In this document: positions 16,432 through 24,464 of the stretch, in pieces | Layout of the letters: every line of letters begins with the position of its first letter | Position numbering within the stretch: position 1 is the stretch's first letter | Source of the DNA: JAXLYE01 sp046351595 | GTDB taxonomy: Bacteria > Myxococcota_A > Polyangia > Palsa-1104 > JAEUJZ01 | Direction of reading: 5' to 3' | DNA length: 64,000 bases | NCBI GenBank assembly: GCA_046351595.1 | Contig: JAXLYE010000012.1 | Coordinates: forward strand, 1 to 64,000 | Made by a program: the position numbers and the translations under genes | The notes under the pieces: model-generated | Told to the model about the DNA's origin: nothing | Database searches by the model: none | Seen by the model: the letters and a program-made list of their open reading frames with translations, nothing else

Positions 16432-16949
16432 GCCCGCCGGTCGCGGCCCCGGTGGTTGCGGAGGAGGCCGAGGCGGCGGTGCTCGCCCGCAGCCTGCTGC
16501 GCCGCGCGGTGTCGGCCTTCGAGAAGGTGCCGCCCGATGCACGCGGGCCGGCGCTCACGGCGCTCGACGGCTTCTTGGCGCGGCCGGGACCGTCGACCTA
16601 CCTCAGGGCCGTGCGGGTCGTGGCCGAGGCGCACCGCGAGTGGTCCGTGCGTCAGGTGCGGGCCGCGCGCGCGGGGTATGCCCTGGCCCGCGGCCTGGCG
16701 ACGGTGCGGCGCGAGCTCGGGCCCGACGCGGCCGAGGTGCTGGCGGTGCTGCCCGCGGACGATCGCGCCGGGCTGCGGCTGCGCGCCCTGGCGCTGCTCG
16801 CCTCGGCCCACCGCGAGCTCGCCGGTCGCGTCGCCGGCAGCGCCGAGCAGCTGCGCCGTCAGCTGGCGCTGGCCAAGGAGCGCACCGCCCAGGGCGCCCC
16901 GGCCGCGCCGCCGCGACGCCGCCCGCCGCCCCGGCCCGGCCGTCGCTGA
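16428..16949 (+). CDS. Helical unknown protein, last gene of the stator operon
   Basis: A 173-residue soluble helical protein rich in Ala, Arg and Leu, with a Pro/Arg-rich basic tail (RRRPPPRPGRR). The start ATG overlaps the TGA of the OmpA-like gene by 4 bases. There is no recognisable catalytic motif. By position it matches the small DUF2894-type gene that ends comparable operons in other proteobacteria (recalled, not shown). The basic tail could bind nucleic acid or the acidic stator tail. No nuclease or helicase signature, as in ZorC/ZorD/ZorE, is seen. Confidence 0.58.
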   Translation: MSPPVAAPVVAEEAEAAVLARSLLRRAVSAFEKVPPDARGPALTALDGFLARPGPSTYLRAVRVVAEAHREWSVRQVRAARAGYALARGLATVRRELGPDAAEVLAVLPADDRAGLRLRALALLASAHRELAGRVAGSAEQLRRQLALAKERTAQGAPAAPPRRRPPPRPGRR

Positions 16950-16980
16950 GCCCCCAGACCCGGATCCGGGGCCCTGTGTA

Positions 16981-18765
16981 TCAGTAGTTGTGGACGAGCA
17001 CGCCCGCGGCGAAGTAGGTGTGCGGCGGCCCGACGGTGAGGTCGTAGACGGTGGCCTGCTCGTCGAAGCCGCTGCGCGCGAGCACCCGGACCCGGCCGCC
17101 GTCCCGGCTCAGCAGCGTCGCCCCGGCCGCGACGTCGCGGGCGCGCACGAAGCGCCCGGAGTCCGCCGCCCACAGCAGGTGCTCGGCGGTCGCGCGGAGC
17201 TCGCTGCCGTCGGAGAGGCGGAACGTCGCGACCGGCTGCCCGGTGCGGGTGGCGATGTGCTCGATCCGCGTGATCGTCTCGGTGCCGCGGGCGACGTCGA
17301 AGGCGCGCAGCGCCTGCCCGACCTGCAGCGACTCGATCGCCATGGGCCCGGTCGTCGTATCCACAAGGGTGCCGGCGGCCAGGCAGCTCGCGCCGGCGCG
17401 ACCGAAGCGCGCGCTCGGGGCCCGCGCCACAAGCGCGCCGCCGCCCCGGCGCACGCAGGGCAGCAGGTCGTAGCCGCCGTCGCACTCGATGACGCCGCCC
17501 GAGAGGGCCAGCCCGAACCCGACCGGCTCGTCGGGGCGCCGCCCCCGCAGCTGGCTCGCGGCGGTCAGCAGCTCGCGCGGCAGCCGGGCCATGACCGGGC
17601 CGCTGTCGCAGGCCCGCGCCGCGCGCGTGCCCGGAGCGCCGCGGTGGGGCGCGACCACGACCTCGATGCCGTCGGCCCGCAAAAGCTCCGGCGGCAGCCC
17701 GCGCGCGAGTGTGAGCGTCGCCGCCAGCTGACAGTCCCAGCTCATGGGCTCCGCGACGAGCGTGACGCCCTCCACAGGCTCAGCTATCGGCTCGGGGCGC
17801 GGCGCGGCGGCGGGCTTCTGGGCCTTGCCCGCACCGCGCCCCGCCGCGGCTCCGACCGGCCCCGCCGCCAGCAGCCCGTCGATGAAGTACAGGCCCGAGC
17901 CGTCGACGATCAGCTCGTTGGCCGTGGCGCTGTTGGTCCAGGTCTTGTTGACGCCGGCCACACGCACCGGCCGCAGCCCCGCGCCGAGCAGCACGTCCCC
18001 GGCTGCGAGCGCGCTCGCGGGCTGCAGGCCGCCGCGCTCGGCGAGCCAGTAGCGCCGCGAGCCCGGCGTCACCACCTTGCGCCCGTCGGCCAGGCGCAGC
18101 GTCATGTCGCGCGCCTTGGTAGGGTGCAGCGCCCGCACGCGCGCCTCGGTCACGGCGCCCTTCGCCGGGCTGTACGAGAGGACCGCGTGCCCGCGGCGGA
18201 TCACCTCTTTGTACTCCTCGCCCGACGGGGTCGCGATGCGCGCCTGATCCGAGGCCGGATCCCACGGATCCTCCTCGAGGCTCAGCACCTGCCCGTGCGA
18301 GCGGTCCTCCTTGACCAGCACGCCGCCGATGCGCGCGCAGACCTGCAGCCCGAACTTCCGCCACGCCCCGAGCTCGGTGCGCGGCACCAGCAGCCGCAGC
18401 CTGCGATCCGCCGTCGCCAGCTCGCTGCGGCGCGCGATGTCGAAGACGCCGCGCTCGACCTCACGCAGGACCCGGCCCGCGTCGCAGCGCATGGGAATCA
18501 GGGTGCCGGCCTCGCCATCGGTGCGGTCCGCCACCAGCGCGATCGAGGTGATGCGCCGGTCGAGATCTGCCTGCTTGAGGTCGACCTCGATGGTGATGCC
18601 GGAGCGATCCGGCAGCGGCGTGCCGCGGACCCAGGGCAGGCTGCCGGTCGGCAGAGGCGCGGGCCCGGGCGCCGCACCCACCGCCGCGGCCACGACGAGC
18701 GGGGCCACCGCGAGCAGGGCCACCGCGAGCGGGGAGCCGGTCGTCGCACGCGCGGACGTCGCCAT
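16981..18765 (-). CDS. Secreted protein with two Hint-type domains, the last one at the extreme C-terminus
   Basis: A 594-residue protein from ATG 18765 with a signal peptide (SPLAVALLAVAPLVVAAAVG). Residues about 461-594 are an intein-like Hint domain: it starts CLAAGTLVDTTTGPMAIESL, has the block-B TAEH (RATAEHLLWAA), and ends VYDLTV...HTYFAAGVLVHNY, so the splice motif HN is followed by one last Tyr. An earlier region (about residues 175-290: VIRRGHAVLSYSPAKGAVTE, MTLRLADGRKVVTPGSRRYW, ANELIVDGSGLYFIDG) reads as a second Hint domain that lacks the catalytic Cys. Hint domains cut or splice peptide bonds; with no C-terminal extein, the likely outcome is cleavage before Cys461, releasing the N-terminal part. 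No operon partners on this strand. Confidence 0.75.
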   Translation of the reverse strand: MATSARATTGSPLAVALLAVAPLVVAAAVGAAPGPAPLPTGSLPWVRGTPLPDRSGITIEVDLKQADLDRRITSIALVADRTDGEAGTLIPMRCDAGRVLREVERGVFDIARRSELATADRRLRLLVPRTELGAWRKFGLQVCARIGGVLVKEDRSHGQVLSLEEDPWDPASDQARIATPSGEEYKEVIRRGHAVLSYSPAKGAVTEARVRALHPTKARDMTLRLADGRKVVTPGSRRYWLAERGGLQPASALAAGDVLLGAGLRPVRVAGVNKTWTNSATANELIVDGSGLYFIDGLLAAGPVGAAAGRGAGKAQKPAAAPRPEPIAEPVEGVTLVAEPMSWDCQLAATLTLARGLPPELLRADGIEVVVAPHRGAPGTRAARACDSGPVMARLPRELLTAASQLRGRRPDEPVGFGLALSGGVIECDGGYDLLPCVRRGGGALVARAPSARFGRAGASCLAAGTLVDTTTGPMAIESLQVGQALRAFDVARGTETITRIEHIATRTGQPVATFRLSDGSELRATAEHLLWAADSGRFVRARDVAAGATLLSRDGGRVRVLARSGFDEQATVYDLTVGPPHTYFAAGVLVHNY

Positions 18766-18958
18766 GGCCTGTCGTGTAGCGCTTTCCCATCGGACAGGCA
18801 ACCTCCTCGCGCGGTCGCGGCGCTTCCGCAGCCCGCCCGCACGACCGAAGCAGCGACGGAAAAGACGCGTACCGACAGCCGCGGGCTCAACGTCCCGGGG
18901 GCGCGTGCGCGACGAGAGCCGAAACGCGCGGAACGGCTCCGCCCGTAACGCCCGGCAG

Positions 18959-20170
18959 CTAGGCCGGCTTGAGCTCGACCTTGATCCAGCCCGGCTTGCG
19001 CTGATCGAACTCTTTGTAGGCGTCGAGCGCCGCGGTCAGCGGCTCGCGCTGCGTCAGGATCTTCGCCGGATCGATGCGCCCGCTGCGCACCAGGTCGACG
19101 AGCAGCGGCAGGTACCGGCGGTGGTTGCAGTTGCCCATCTTCACCGTCAGGTTCTTGTTCATCGCCGTGCCGATCGGGAAGCTCTGCGCCTGCTGCGGGT
19201 AGACGCCGATGATCGAGACGGTGCCGGCCTTGCACACGGCCTCGACGGCCCACTGCAGCGCCTGCGACGGCGCGCGCCCGGGCTGCCACAGCGGCCCGTC
19301 GGGGTTCTGCTTGGGCGCGACCTGCTCGACCTCCTGCTTGAACTGCTTGGCGTGCTTCGCCGCGTCCTTGGCGGCGGGCCCCTCGGTCGCCGGCTCGGCG
19401 TCGACGCCGACCGCGTCGATGACCCGGTCCGGGCCCGGCCCGCCGGTCAGCCGGCGCAGCGCCTCGACGGGGTGCTCGGCGTTGAAGTCGATGACCTCGG
19501 CGCCCTGCTGCCGCGCCATCTCGAGCCGCGAGGCGACCGAGTCGATGGCGAAGACCCGCGTGGCGCCGAGCAGCCGCGCGCTGGCGATGGCGAACTGGCC
19601 GACCGGCCCGCAGCCGAACACCGCGACGGTGTTGCCGTCCTTGATCTCCGCGAGCTCGGCGCCAAAGTAGGCGGTCGGGAAGATGTCCGAGAGCAGGATG
19701 GCCTGGTCGTCGCTGACCTCGGCCGGCAGCTTGACCAGGCCGACGTGGGCGTAGGGCACGCGCGCGTACTCGGCCTGCAGCCCGTCGAAGGGTCCCGTCG
19801 TCGCCGGGCCGCCGTAGAACGCGGTGCCGGCGAGCGGCCCGTTGGGGTTGCTGACGTCGCACTGCGCGAAGTACCCCGAGCGGCAGTACGCGCAGCCGCC
19901 GCAGCCGATCGTCGACGGGATGACCACGCGGTCGCCGGCCCTGAGGTTGCGCACGTCCTTGCCGACCTCCTCGACGACGCCGACGCCCTCGTGGCCCAAG
20001 ATGGTGCCGGGCTTGAGGCCGGGCACGGTGCCGCGGACGAAGTGCAGGTCGGTCCCGCAGATGGCGCTGGCGGTCAATCGCACAATCGCGTCGGTCGGCT
20101 CGCGCAGCTTGGGATCGTGGACCTTGTCGAGCCGGATATCGCCAATACCGTGCCACACAATCGCCCGCAT
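18959..20170 (-). CDS. Zinc-dependent alcohol/formaldehyde dehydrogenase, FdhA-like
   Basis: A 403-residue medium-chain dehydrogenase. The catalytic zinc site is in SAICGTDLHFVRG and GTILGHEGVGVVEE; the structural zinc site is GCGGCAYCRSGYFAQCD. The NAD-binding fold is marked by VAVFGCGPVGQFAIASARLL. The insert after the structural zinc (NPNGPLAGTAFYGGP) is typical of glutathione-independent formaldehyde dehydrogenases and their relatives. An Ala/Lys-rich insert of about 50 residues (AKDAAKHAKQFKQEVEQVAP) near residue 265 is also seen in that branch. It oxidises an aldehyde or alcohol with NAD; substrate is not certain. Start ATG 20170; a GTG two codons upstream is possible. Confidence 0.87.
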   Translation of the reverse strand: MRAIVWHGIGDIRLDKVHDPKLREPTDAIVRLTASAICGTDLHFVRGTVPGLKPGTILGHEGVGVVEEVGKDVRNLRAGDRVVIPSTIGCGGCAYCRSGYFAQCDVSNPNGPLAGTAFYGGPATTGPFDGLQAEYARVPYAHVGLVKLPAEVSDDQAILLSDIFPTAYFGAELAEIKDGNTVAVFGCGPVGQFAIASARLLGATRVFAIDSVASRLEMARQQGAEVIDFNAEHPVEALRRLTGGPGPDRVIDAVGVDAEPATEGPAAKDAAKHAKQFKQEVEQVAPKQNPDGPLWQPGRAPSQALQWAVEAVCKAGTVSIIGVYPQQAQSFPIGTAMNKNLTVKMGNCNHRRYLPLLVDLVRSGRIDPAKILTQREPLTAALDAYKEFDQRKPGWIKVELKPA

Positions 20171-20245
20171 GCGCACCTCCCGCCTCGTGACCGCAAGGCG
20201 TTCCAGCGCCCCGGCGGCACGGCACAGCGCCGTATCCCGGCGCGT

Positions 20246-20267
20246 TTCATATCTGGTTCATATCTGG
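20246..20267. promoter_or_regulatory. Two head-to-tail 11-bp repeats upstream of the dehydrogenase
   Basis: TTCATATCTGG occurs twice without a gap (20246-20256 and 20257-20267), about 80 bases upstream of the dehydrogenase start and between it and the pyrophosphatase gene. An 11-bp period puts both copies on the same face of the helix, as in a regulator-binding site. The read-through strand also contains AGATATGA, which could contribute a -10 box. Function inferred. Confidence 0.4.
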
Positions 20268-20290
20268 TCCACACGCAACCCAAAGCGGAT

Positions 20291-20863
20291 TCAGAGCGGA
20301 AACGCAGCCTTTTTCTTTTGTTCGTAATTCTTCTGCGCCTGCTTGACCAGCTTATCGGCCCGCTCTGCGCCAAAGCGGCCAATCGGCTTGAACTTCTTAC
20401 CGCGTATCTTGTTATACGAGATGAAGAAGTATTCAACCTGGTCGAGCAAGTCCGAGCTGAGCTGCTCGATCGAGCGCAGCCGGCCGTAGGACGGGCAGTG
20501 CTCGGCGACCGCGAGCAGGCGGTCGTTGCGCTCCTTGCGCCCGTCGGTCTCGGTCTGCTCGGCCTCGATCACGCCGATCAGCCGCGACGGGATCAGGCAG
20601 CCCGAGCCCGCGACCGCGTCCATCAGCACCAGCACGTCGATGGGGTCGCCGTCCTCGGCCAGCGTCGAGGGCAGGAACCCGAAGTTATAGGGAAAGACGG
20701 CACCGGCGGGCAGGATCGAGCGCAGCTTGAACAGGCCGGTGGCCTCGTCGTAGCTGAACTTTGCCCGGCCTCCCATCGGCGTCTCGATGATCGCGTTTAC
20801 GCCGGTATCTGTGTAGGTATCCAAATCAGCAATCTTTCGTCCATTCGCAAAACTTCTGGCCAT
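20291..20863 (-). CDS. ppa: Inorganic pyrophosphatase, family I
   Basis: A 190-residue cytoplasmic enzyme that splits pyrophosphate into two phosphates. Characteristic segments are NAIIETPMGGRAKFSYDEAT (substrate-binding Lys), FPYNFGFLPSTLAEDGDPID with the signature EDGDPIDVLVL that binds the catalytic magnesium ions, and the later HCPSYGRLRSIEQL. Length is near the usual 170-190 residues for bacterial family I enzymes. The C-terminus is Lys-rich (KNYEQKKKAAFPL). The start codon ATG 20863 is preceded by a GAGG ribosome-binding site. It is followed on the same strand by the dehydrogenase after about 120 bases. Confidence 0.92.
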   Translation of the reverse strand: MARSFANGRKIADLDTYTDTGVNAIIETPMGGRAKFSYDEATGLFKLRSILPAGAVFPYNFGFLPSTLAEDGDPIDVLVLMDAVAGSGCLIPSRLIGVIEAEQTETDGRKERNDRLLAVAEHCPSYGRLRSIEQLSSDLLDQVEYFFISYNKIRGKKFKPIGRFGAERADKLVKQAQKNYEQKKKAAFPL

Positions 20864-20982
20864 CGCGAGCCTCGATTCATGTCGATATACAGCGCGCTAT
20901 TGACTCGACCGCGACACGGCCCCGGAACCCCTGAGCCCGTCGGATGGGCTAACAGAGCACAGGAGTACGACAACAGGCCGAA

Positions 20983-21010
20983 TTGCGCAAGACAGGGATT
21001 CCCCTACAAT
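20983..21010 (+). promoter_or_regulatory. Sigma-70-type promoter for the small secreted protein
   Basis: TTGCGC (20983-20988) and TACAAT (21005-21010) are spaced 16 bp, a good match to a housekeeping promoter. Transcription would start near 21017 and reach the GGAGG ribosome-binding site at 21117-21121. The leader contains the near-palindrome CTGGGAAATTCCCCAG (21038-21053). Confidence 0.5.
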
Positions 21011-21126
21011 AGAGGACTTGTGATTCTGCGTGAATAGCCGGCCTGCTGGGAAATTCCCCAGGACGTGGCGGGTTCTGATTGAACCATAACCGGCCGGCGA
21101 CATACTTCGGTTCCATGGAGGCGACG

Positions 21127-21516
21127 ATGCGCACGCTTGCGGTGACCGCGTTGGTGCTGGGCCTGGCCGCGCCGGCAGCGGGTCAGGACATGGGAGCGCG
21201 CTCAGGCGAGCAGGACGCCGGCATGCCGCAGGGCAAGGCGACGTCGCGGCGCACGCCGGATCCGCGAATGACCGATTCACGGAACCCGCGCTCACCAGGC
21301 GCGGGCAGCGCCGGCAGCTCCGGGAGTCCCGGCAGCTCGGGCGGCACCGCGAGCGGCCGCGGCTCCGCGGGGGCCGCGCGCGCCGGGGACGCCGGCCGCT
21401 CGGACCCGGCCAAGGCGCCCAGCCCCGGCCCCGCGGACCCGTCGCACAACGGCGTGCCCAGCCAGACCGAGAAGGCCAAGGACGCCCGCCGCCCGGCGGA
21501 CACCCCGAGCCGCTGA
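21127..21516 (+). CDS. Small secreted Gly/Ser/Pro-rich protein
   Basis: A 129-residue protein. Start ATG 21127 is fixed by GGAGG at 21117-21121; an upstream in-frame ATG at 21115 overlaps that site and is unlikely. The first 19 or so residues (MRTLAVTALVLGLAAPAAGQ) form a signal peptide. The mature part is low-complexity and disordered, with runs such as GSAGSSGSPGSSGG and many charged residues near the end (EKAKDARRPADTPSR). There are no domains or cysteines. It may be a periplasmic or cell-surface linker-like protein; I do not recognise it. Confidence 0.62.
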   Translation: MRTLAVTALVLGLAAPAAGQDMGARSGEQDAGMPQGKATSRRTPDPRMTDSRNPRSPGAGSAGSSGSPGSSGGTASGRGSAGAARAGDAGRSDPAKAPSPGPADPSHNGVPSQTEKAKDARRPADTPSR

Positions 21517-21580
21517 GCGCAGCGGCAGAATCCAGAGAGCGCAGCGGCAGAATCCAGAGAGTGCAGCGGCGGAGATCCGG
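21515..21580. repeat. 22-bp tandem repeat, about three copies
   Basis: GAGCGCAGCGGCAGAATCCA with a final GA is present twice exactly (21515-21536, 21537-21558) and a third time in degenerate form to about 21580. It begins at the stop codon of the small secreted protein gene. No function evident; could be a replication-slippage product. Confidence 0.8.
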
Positions 21581-21638
21581 AAGGCGGATCTCGCGGCGCG
21601 TGCGGTTTCCGCGGCGCACGGTCGACAAGCGCGCGGAA

Positions 21639-22154
21639 TCACGCACCTCGGCGCGGCGCGCGCGCGCGCGGGAACGGTTGCCGCGGCAGCCGCCTCGGGC
21701 GCCCGTCCGCGGGCTTGATGTCGCGGTGCACGATCCCGCACGCGTGCGCGGCCTGCAGCGCCGAGAGCAGCGGCAGCAGGACCTCGCGGATCTCGCCATC
21801 GGAGAGCGGCGAGCGGTTCAGGCGCGCGCGCAGCGTCTCGCCGTGCAGCCGCTCCATCACGTAGTACAGGCTGCCCTCTTCGGTCTGGCCGAAGTCGTAG
21901 GCGACGACGATGTTGGGGTGCCGCAGCTGCGCGACCAGCTCGGCCTCGCGCCAGAAGCGCTGCGCCTGCTCGGGCCGGAGGGTCAGGTCGGAGTGCAAGA
22001 TCTTCACCGCAACCGCTCGTCGCAAGTGCTCGTGCTCCGCGGCGTACACGGTGCCCATGGCCCCGCGACCCAGAGGCTGGCCAAGGCGGTATTTGCCCCC
22101 GAGCAAGTCGCCGGTGCCCACGGGGGCAGGACCTGCGCCCGGTTCCGCGTGCAT
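21639..22154 (-). pseudogene. Ser/Thr protein kinase truncated after HRDIKP
   Basis: A 171-residue frame from ATG 22154. The N-lobe and the start of the C-lobe of a Pkn-type kinase are intact: YRLGQPLGRGAMGTVYAAEH (P-loop), AVAVKILHSDL (Lys), FWREAELVAQLRHPNIVVAY (alpha-C Glu) and CGIVHRDIKP (catalytic Asp). Immediately after HRDIKP the sequence becomes Arg/Pro-rich noise (ADGRPRRLPRQPFP) and stops. The metal-binding Asn, the DFG loop and the rest of the C-lobe are absent, so it cannot be an active kinase. The break falls exactly at the most conserved DNA of the kinase family, suggesting recombination or an assembly join. The same is true of the kinase at 48914. Confidence 0.75.
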
Positions 22155-22364
22155 CAAAGTTAGCTTAACACACGGAGTGCCGCGCGCCCTCGGGAGGGCC
22201 CTCATCCGGAGCCCGACCTTAGCGATCCGCGCTTCTCTTAATGACACTCCGGACTTGCGGGGTTCGGATGTCGCAGGGTTTGCAGGGATCTGGAGCGCGG
22301 GTGCGGCTTGCGGCCGGCATTCCGGAGCCGTGATCGGGCGCGCAGCGGAGCTGCCGCCTGGCCG

Positions 22365-22940
22365 CTAGCTCCCCCAGCGATCGACGATCGCGCGCACCTC
22401 AGCGACGAAGCCGGCCTTGTGGTGGCGCTCGAACTCCTGCCATGTGCAGAGCGAGCGCGGATCGGTCACCCGATCGATAAAGAGGCGACCGTGCAGGTGA
22501 TCGACCTCGTGCTGGTAGGTGCCGGCCGAGATGCCGCGCGCGACGAAGTCCAGATCGTTCCCGTGTCGGTCCCAGGCGCGCACGCGCAGCTCGACGAAGC
22601 GATCGACGCGGCCGCGCAGGTTGGGCACGGATAAGCAGCCTTCGTAGTTACTGAAGGTCTGCTCGGTGATCGGCTCGAGCACCGGGTTCACCAGGATGGT
22701 CAGCGGGATCTTCGGCTTGTACGGATAGCGCGGGTTGTCACCGACCTCGAGCGCGCAGATCTGCACCGGCTCGTACACCTGCGGAGCGGCCAGGCCGGCG
22801 CCGTCGGCGTCGCGCATGGTGGCGATGAGGTCGTCGATGAACGCCTGCATGGGCGCGGAGCCGAGCTCCTCGCGGGTGACCGGGCGCGCCGGGGTGCGGA
22901 GGACGGGGTGGCCAATCTGCGCGATCTTCCGAATGGGCAT
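22365..22940 (-). CDS. def: Peptide deformylase
   Basis: A 191-residue enzyme removing the formyl group from the N-terminal methionine of new proteins. All three family motifs are present: GAGLAAPQVY, EGCLSVPNLRG (Cys metal ligand) and QHEVDHLHGRLFID (two His ligands and the catalytic Glu). The protein starts MPIRKIAQIGHPVLRTPA, a usual beginning for the family, and has normal length. It lies alone on the minus strand; the common partner fmt (formyltransferase) is not adjacent. The C-terminus has an extra helix of about 25 residues (EFERHHKAGFVAEVRAIV). Confidence 0.94.
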   Translation of the reverse strand: MPIRKIAQIGHPVLRTPARPVTREELGSAPMQAFIDDLIATMRDADGAGLAAPQVYEPVQICALEVGDNPRYPYKPKIPLTILVNPVLEPITEQTFSNYEGCLSVPNLRGRVDRFVELRVRAWDRHGNDLDFVARGISAGTYQHEVDHLHGRLFIDRVTDPRSLCTWQEFERHHKAGFVAEVRAIVDRWGS

Positions 22941-23148
22941 GCGCCCATCCTACTGCAAAACGCGGGCTCCCTCTGCCCGGCGCGACGCGCAGACCTAAGC
23001 CGCAGGCAGCGAGCCCCGGACAGACGAGCAGGGTCCCGCTCCGCTCCTCCCGTTTGCCCGGTTTGCCCCGTTTGCGAGGAGGGTCCTGGAGCGGTTCCGA
23101 AGGAATGAGAAAGGAATCGGATCGGGAGCGCGCAGGCGGCTCCCGGAA

Positions 23149-24084
23149 TCAGGGGGCAGAGGGACGGGTCCGTCGGAAACAGGCAGAGGGAGCCTGCTCG
23201 ATCAGCGTCCGGAAGAGGTCCTCTGTCATTCCCGGAAGGCGGCGCGCGCGATCGTGCTCGCCGCTCGCGGTCACATCCGACAGCAGCGTATTGTCCGTGC
23301 AGACTACGGCGCGGATCCCTAGCGCGAGCCAGCGCGGCAGCGGGTGCTCGTCGACGGAGCGGATGACGCCGGTGTGGACGTTCGAGGTCGGGCAGGCCTC
23401 GATCACCACGCCGCGCTCGCGCACGAGCTCCGTCACGGCGCGGTCCTCGAGCAGCGTGGTGCCGTGGCCGATGCGCTGCGCGCCGAGGATCTCGATGGCC
23501 TCGCGGATCTCGCTGGGCGGGCGGCCTTCGCCGGCGTGCACGGTGCGGCCGATCCCGAGGGTGGCCGCACGCGCGAACGCGCCGCGGTAGTCCGCGAGCC
23601 GCGCGCGGTGCTCGGGCGCGGGGCCGCCCGCGAGGTCGATGCCGACGACGCCGGGGCGCTGCGCCGCCAGGTCGATCAGCTCCTCGAGCACGTCGGGCTC
23701 CTCGCCGTAGATGCCGCACAGGATGACGCCGGCGCGCCCCGCGATCCCGGCCAGCGCCGCGTCGAGGATCTGGGCCCGGGTGATGCCGCTCGCGCGGGCC
23801 GCCGCGTCCACGTGCAGCTGCGGCCCGAAGCGGAGCTCCAGCGCCGAGACGCCGTCGGCCGCCGCGTCTTCACAGATCTCGCGCGCGACGCGCTCGACCG
23901 CAGCCGGGGTGCGCAGCAGCGACAGCGTGAACCCGAACCGGCTGAGCGCGTCGGCGAGGCCCATCCCCGGCCGGAACAGCAGGTCGGCAGGGACCGTCTG
24001 CCCGAGCGAGCGCGCCAGCTCGCGGACGGTCGCGGGGCGCAGGGAGCCATCGAGGTGACGGTGCAGATCGCAGAGCCCGGCCAT
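23149..24084 (-). CDS. Adenosine deaminase family protein
   Basis: A 311-residue amidohydrolase from ATG 24084. The metal and catalytic residues of the adenosine/AMP deaminase family are visible: CDLHRHLDGS (HxH zinc ligands), TVHAGEGRPP (His ligand and Glu), AQRIGHGTTLLED, ACPTSNVHTG and VVCTDNTLLS (zinc-binding Asp). Adenosine deaminase turns adenosine into inosine in purine salvage. The usual second Asp of the SxDDP motif is Asn (TDN), seen in adenine-deaminase-like or other branches, so the substrate could be different. The C-terminus (TLIEQAPSACFRRTRPSAP) departs from the normal helical ending, perhaps through a late frameshift. Not part of an operon. Confidence 0.85.
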   Translation of the reverse strand: MAGLCDLHRHLDGSLRPATVRELARSLGQTVPADLLFRPGMGLADALSRFGFTLSLLRTPAAVERVAREICEDAAADGVSALELRFGPQLHVDAAARASGITRAQILDAALAGIAGRAGVILCGIYGEEPDVLEELIDLAAQRPGVVGIDLAGGPAPEHRARLADYRGAFARAATLGIGRTVHAGEGRPPSEIREAIEILGAQRIGHGTTLLEDRAVTELVRERGVVIEACPTSNVHTGVIRSVDEHPLPRWLALGIRAVVCTDNTLLSDVTASGEHDRARRLPGMTEDLFRTLIEQAPSACFRRTRPSAP

Positions 24085-24109
24085 GGCCGCGATATAACAC
24101 GGGACACCG

Positions 24110-24330
24110 GCATGGTCAGCGGCGCTGCCGATTTCGGCGGCGGCCCGCTCACGCGCGGGCACATCTCGACCGGCAGCCCCGAGGGGACGCGGATGCTCGC
24201 GACGGTCTTCCCGTAGCGCTGCTCGACCTTCCCTTTGGTGTGGATGCGGCCGGAGTAGAAGCCGCGACCGCCGTACCCCGTGCGGCGGGAGTCCGTCGGG
24301 AGTGCGCCGCAAGACCCAGCCCTTGCCCCG
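24110..24330 (-). pseudogene. Possible gene remnant, unknown family
   Basis: In the minus strand, a frame different from the deaminase extension reads RTGYGGRGFYSGRIHTKGKV followed by EQRYGKTVASIRVPSGLPVE and MCPRVSGPPPKSA. This mixed, charged and glycine-containing sequence looks like true protein rather than GC-bias noise, but no start codon or complete domain is present, and the downstream part dissolves into the deaminase gene region. It may be the end of a decayed gene. I do not recognise the family. Confidence 0.28.
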
Positions 24331-24464
24331 CGGCACGACGGCCCCCTGCCCGCAGGTTCAGCGACGGAGATTCAGCGGCCCAATCAGCCCGCGGCGTTCC
24401 CGGATATAATTGCGGCCGGGATGGCCTTTCGAGCGAACGTCGGCGGGCCGCTGCGGGGAGGCGC

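Noticed and set aside
13302..16949. Canonical Zorya defence system
   Set aside because: The stator pair is present, but no ZorC (EH-signature), ZorD (helicase) or ZorE (HNH nuclease) is encoded in or next to the operon. Called ZorAB-like only.
16456..18948. 830-residue plus-strand frame over the Hint gene
   Set aside because: Arg/Ala/Pro-rich shadow overlapping both the stator operon's last gene and the Hint gene.
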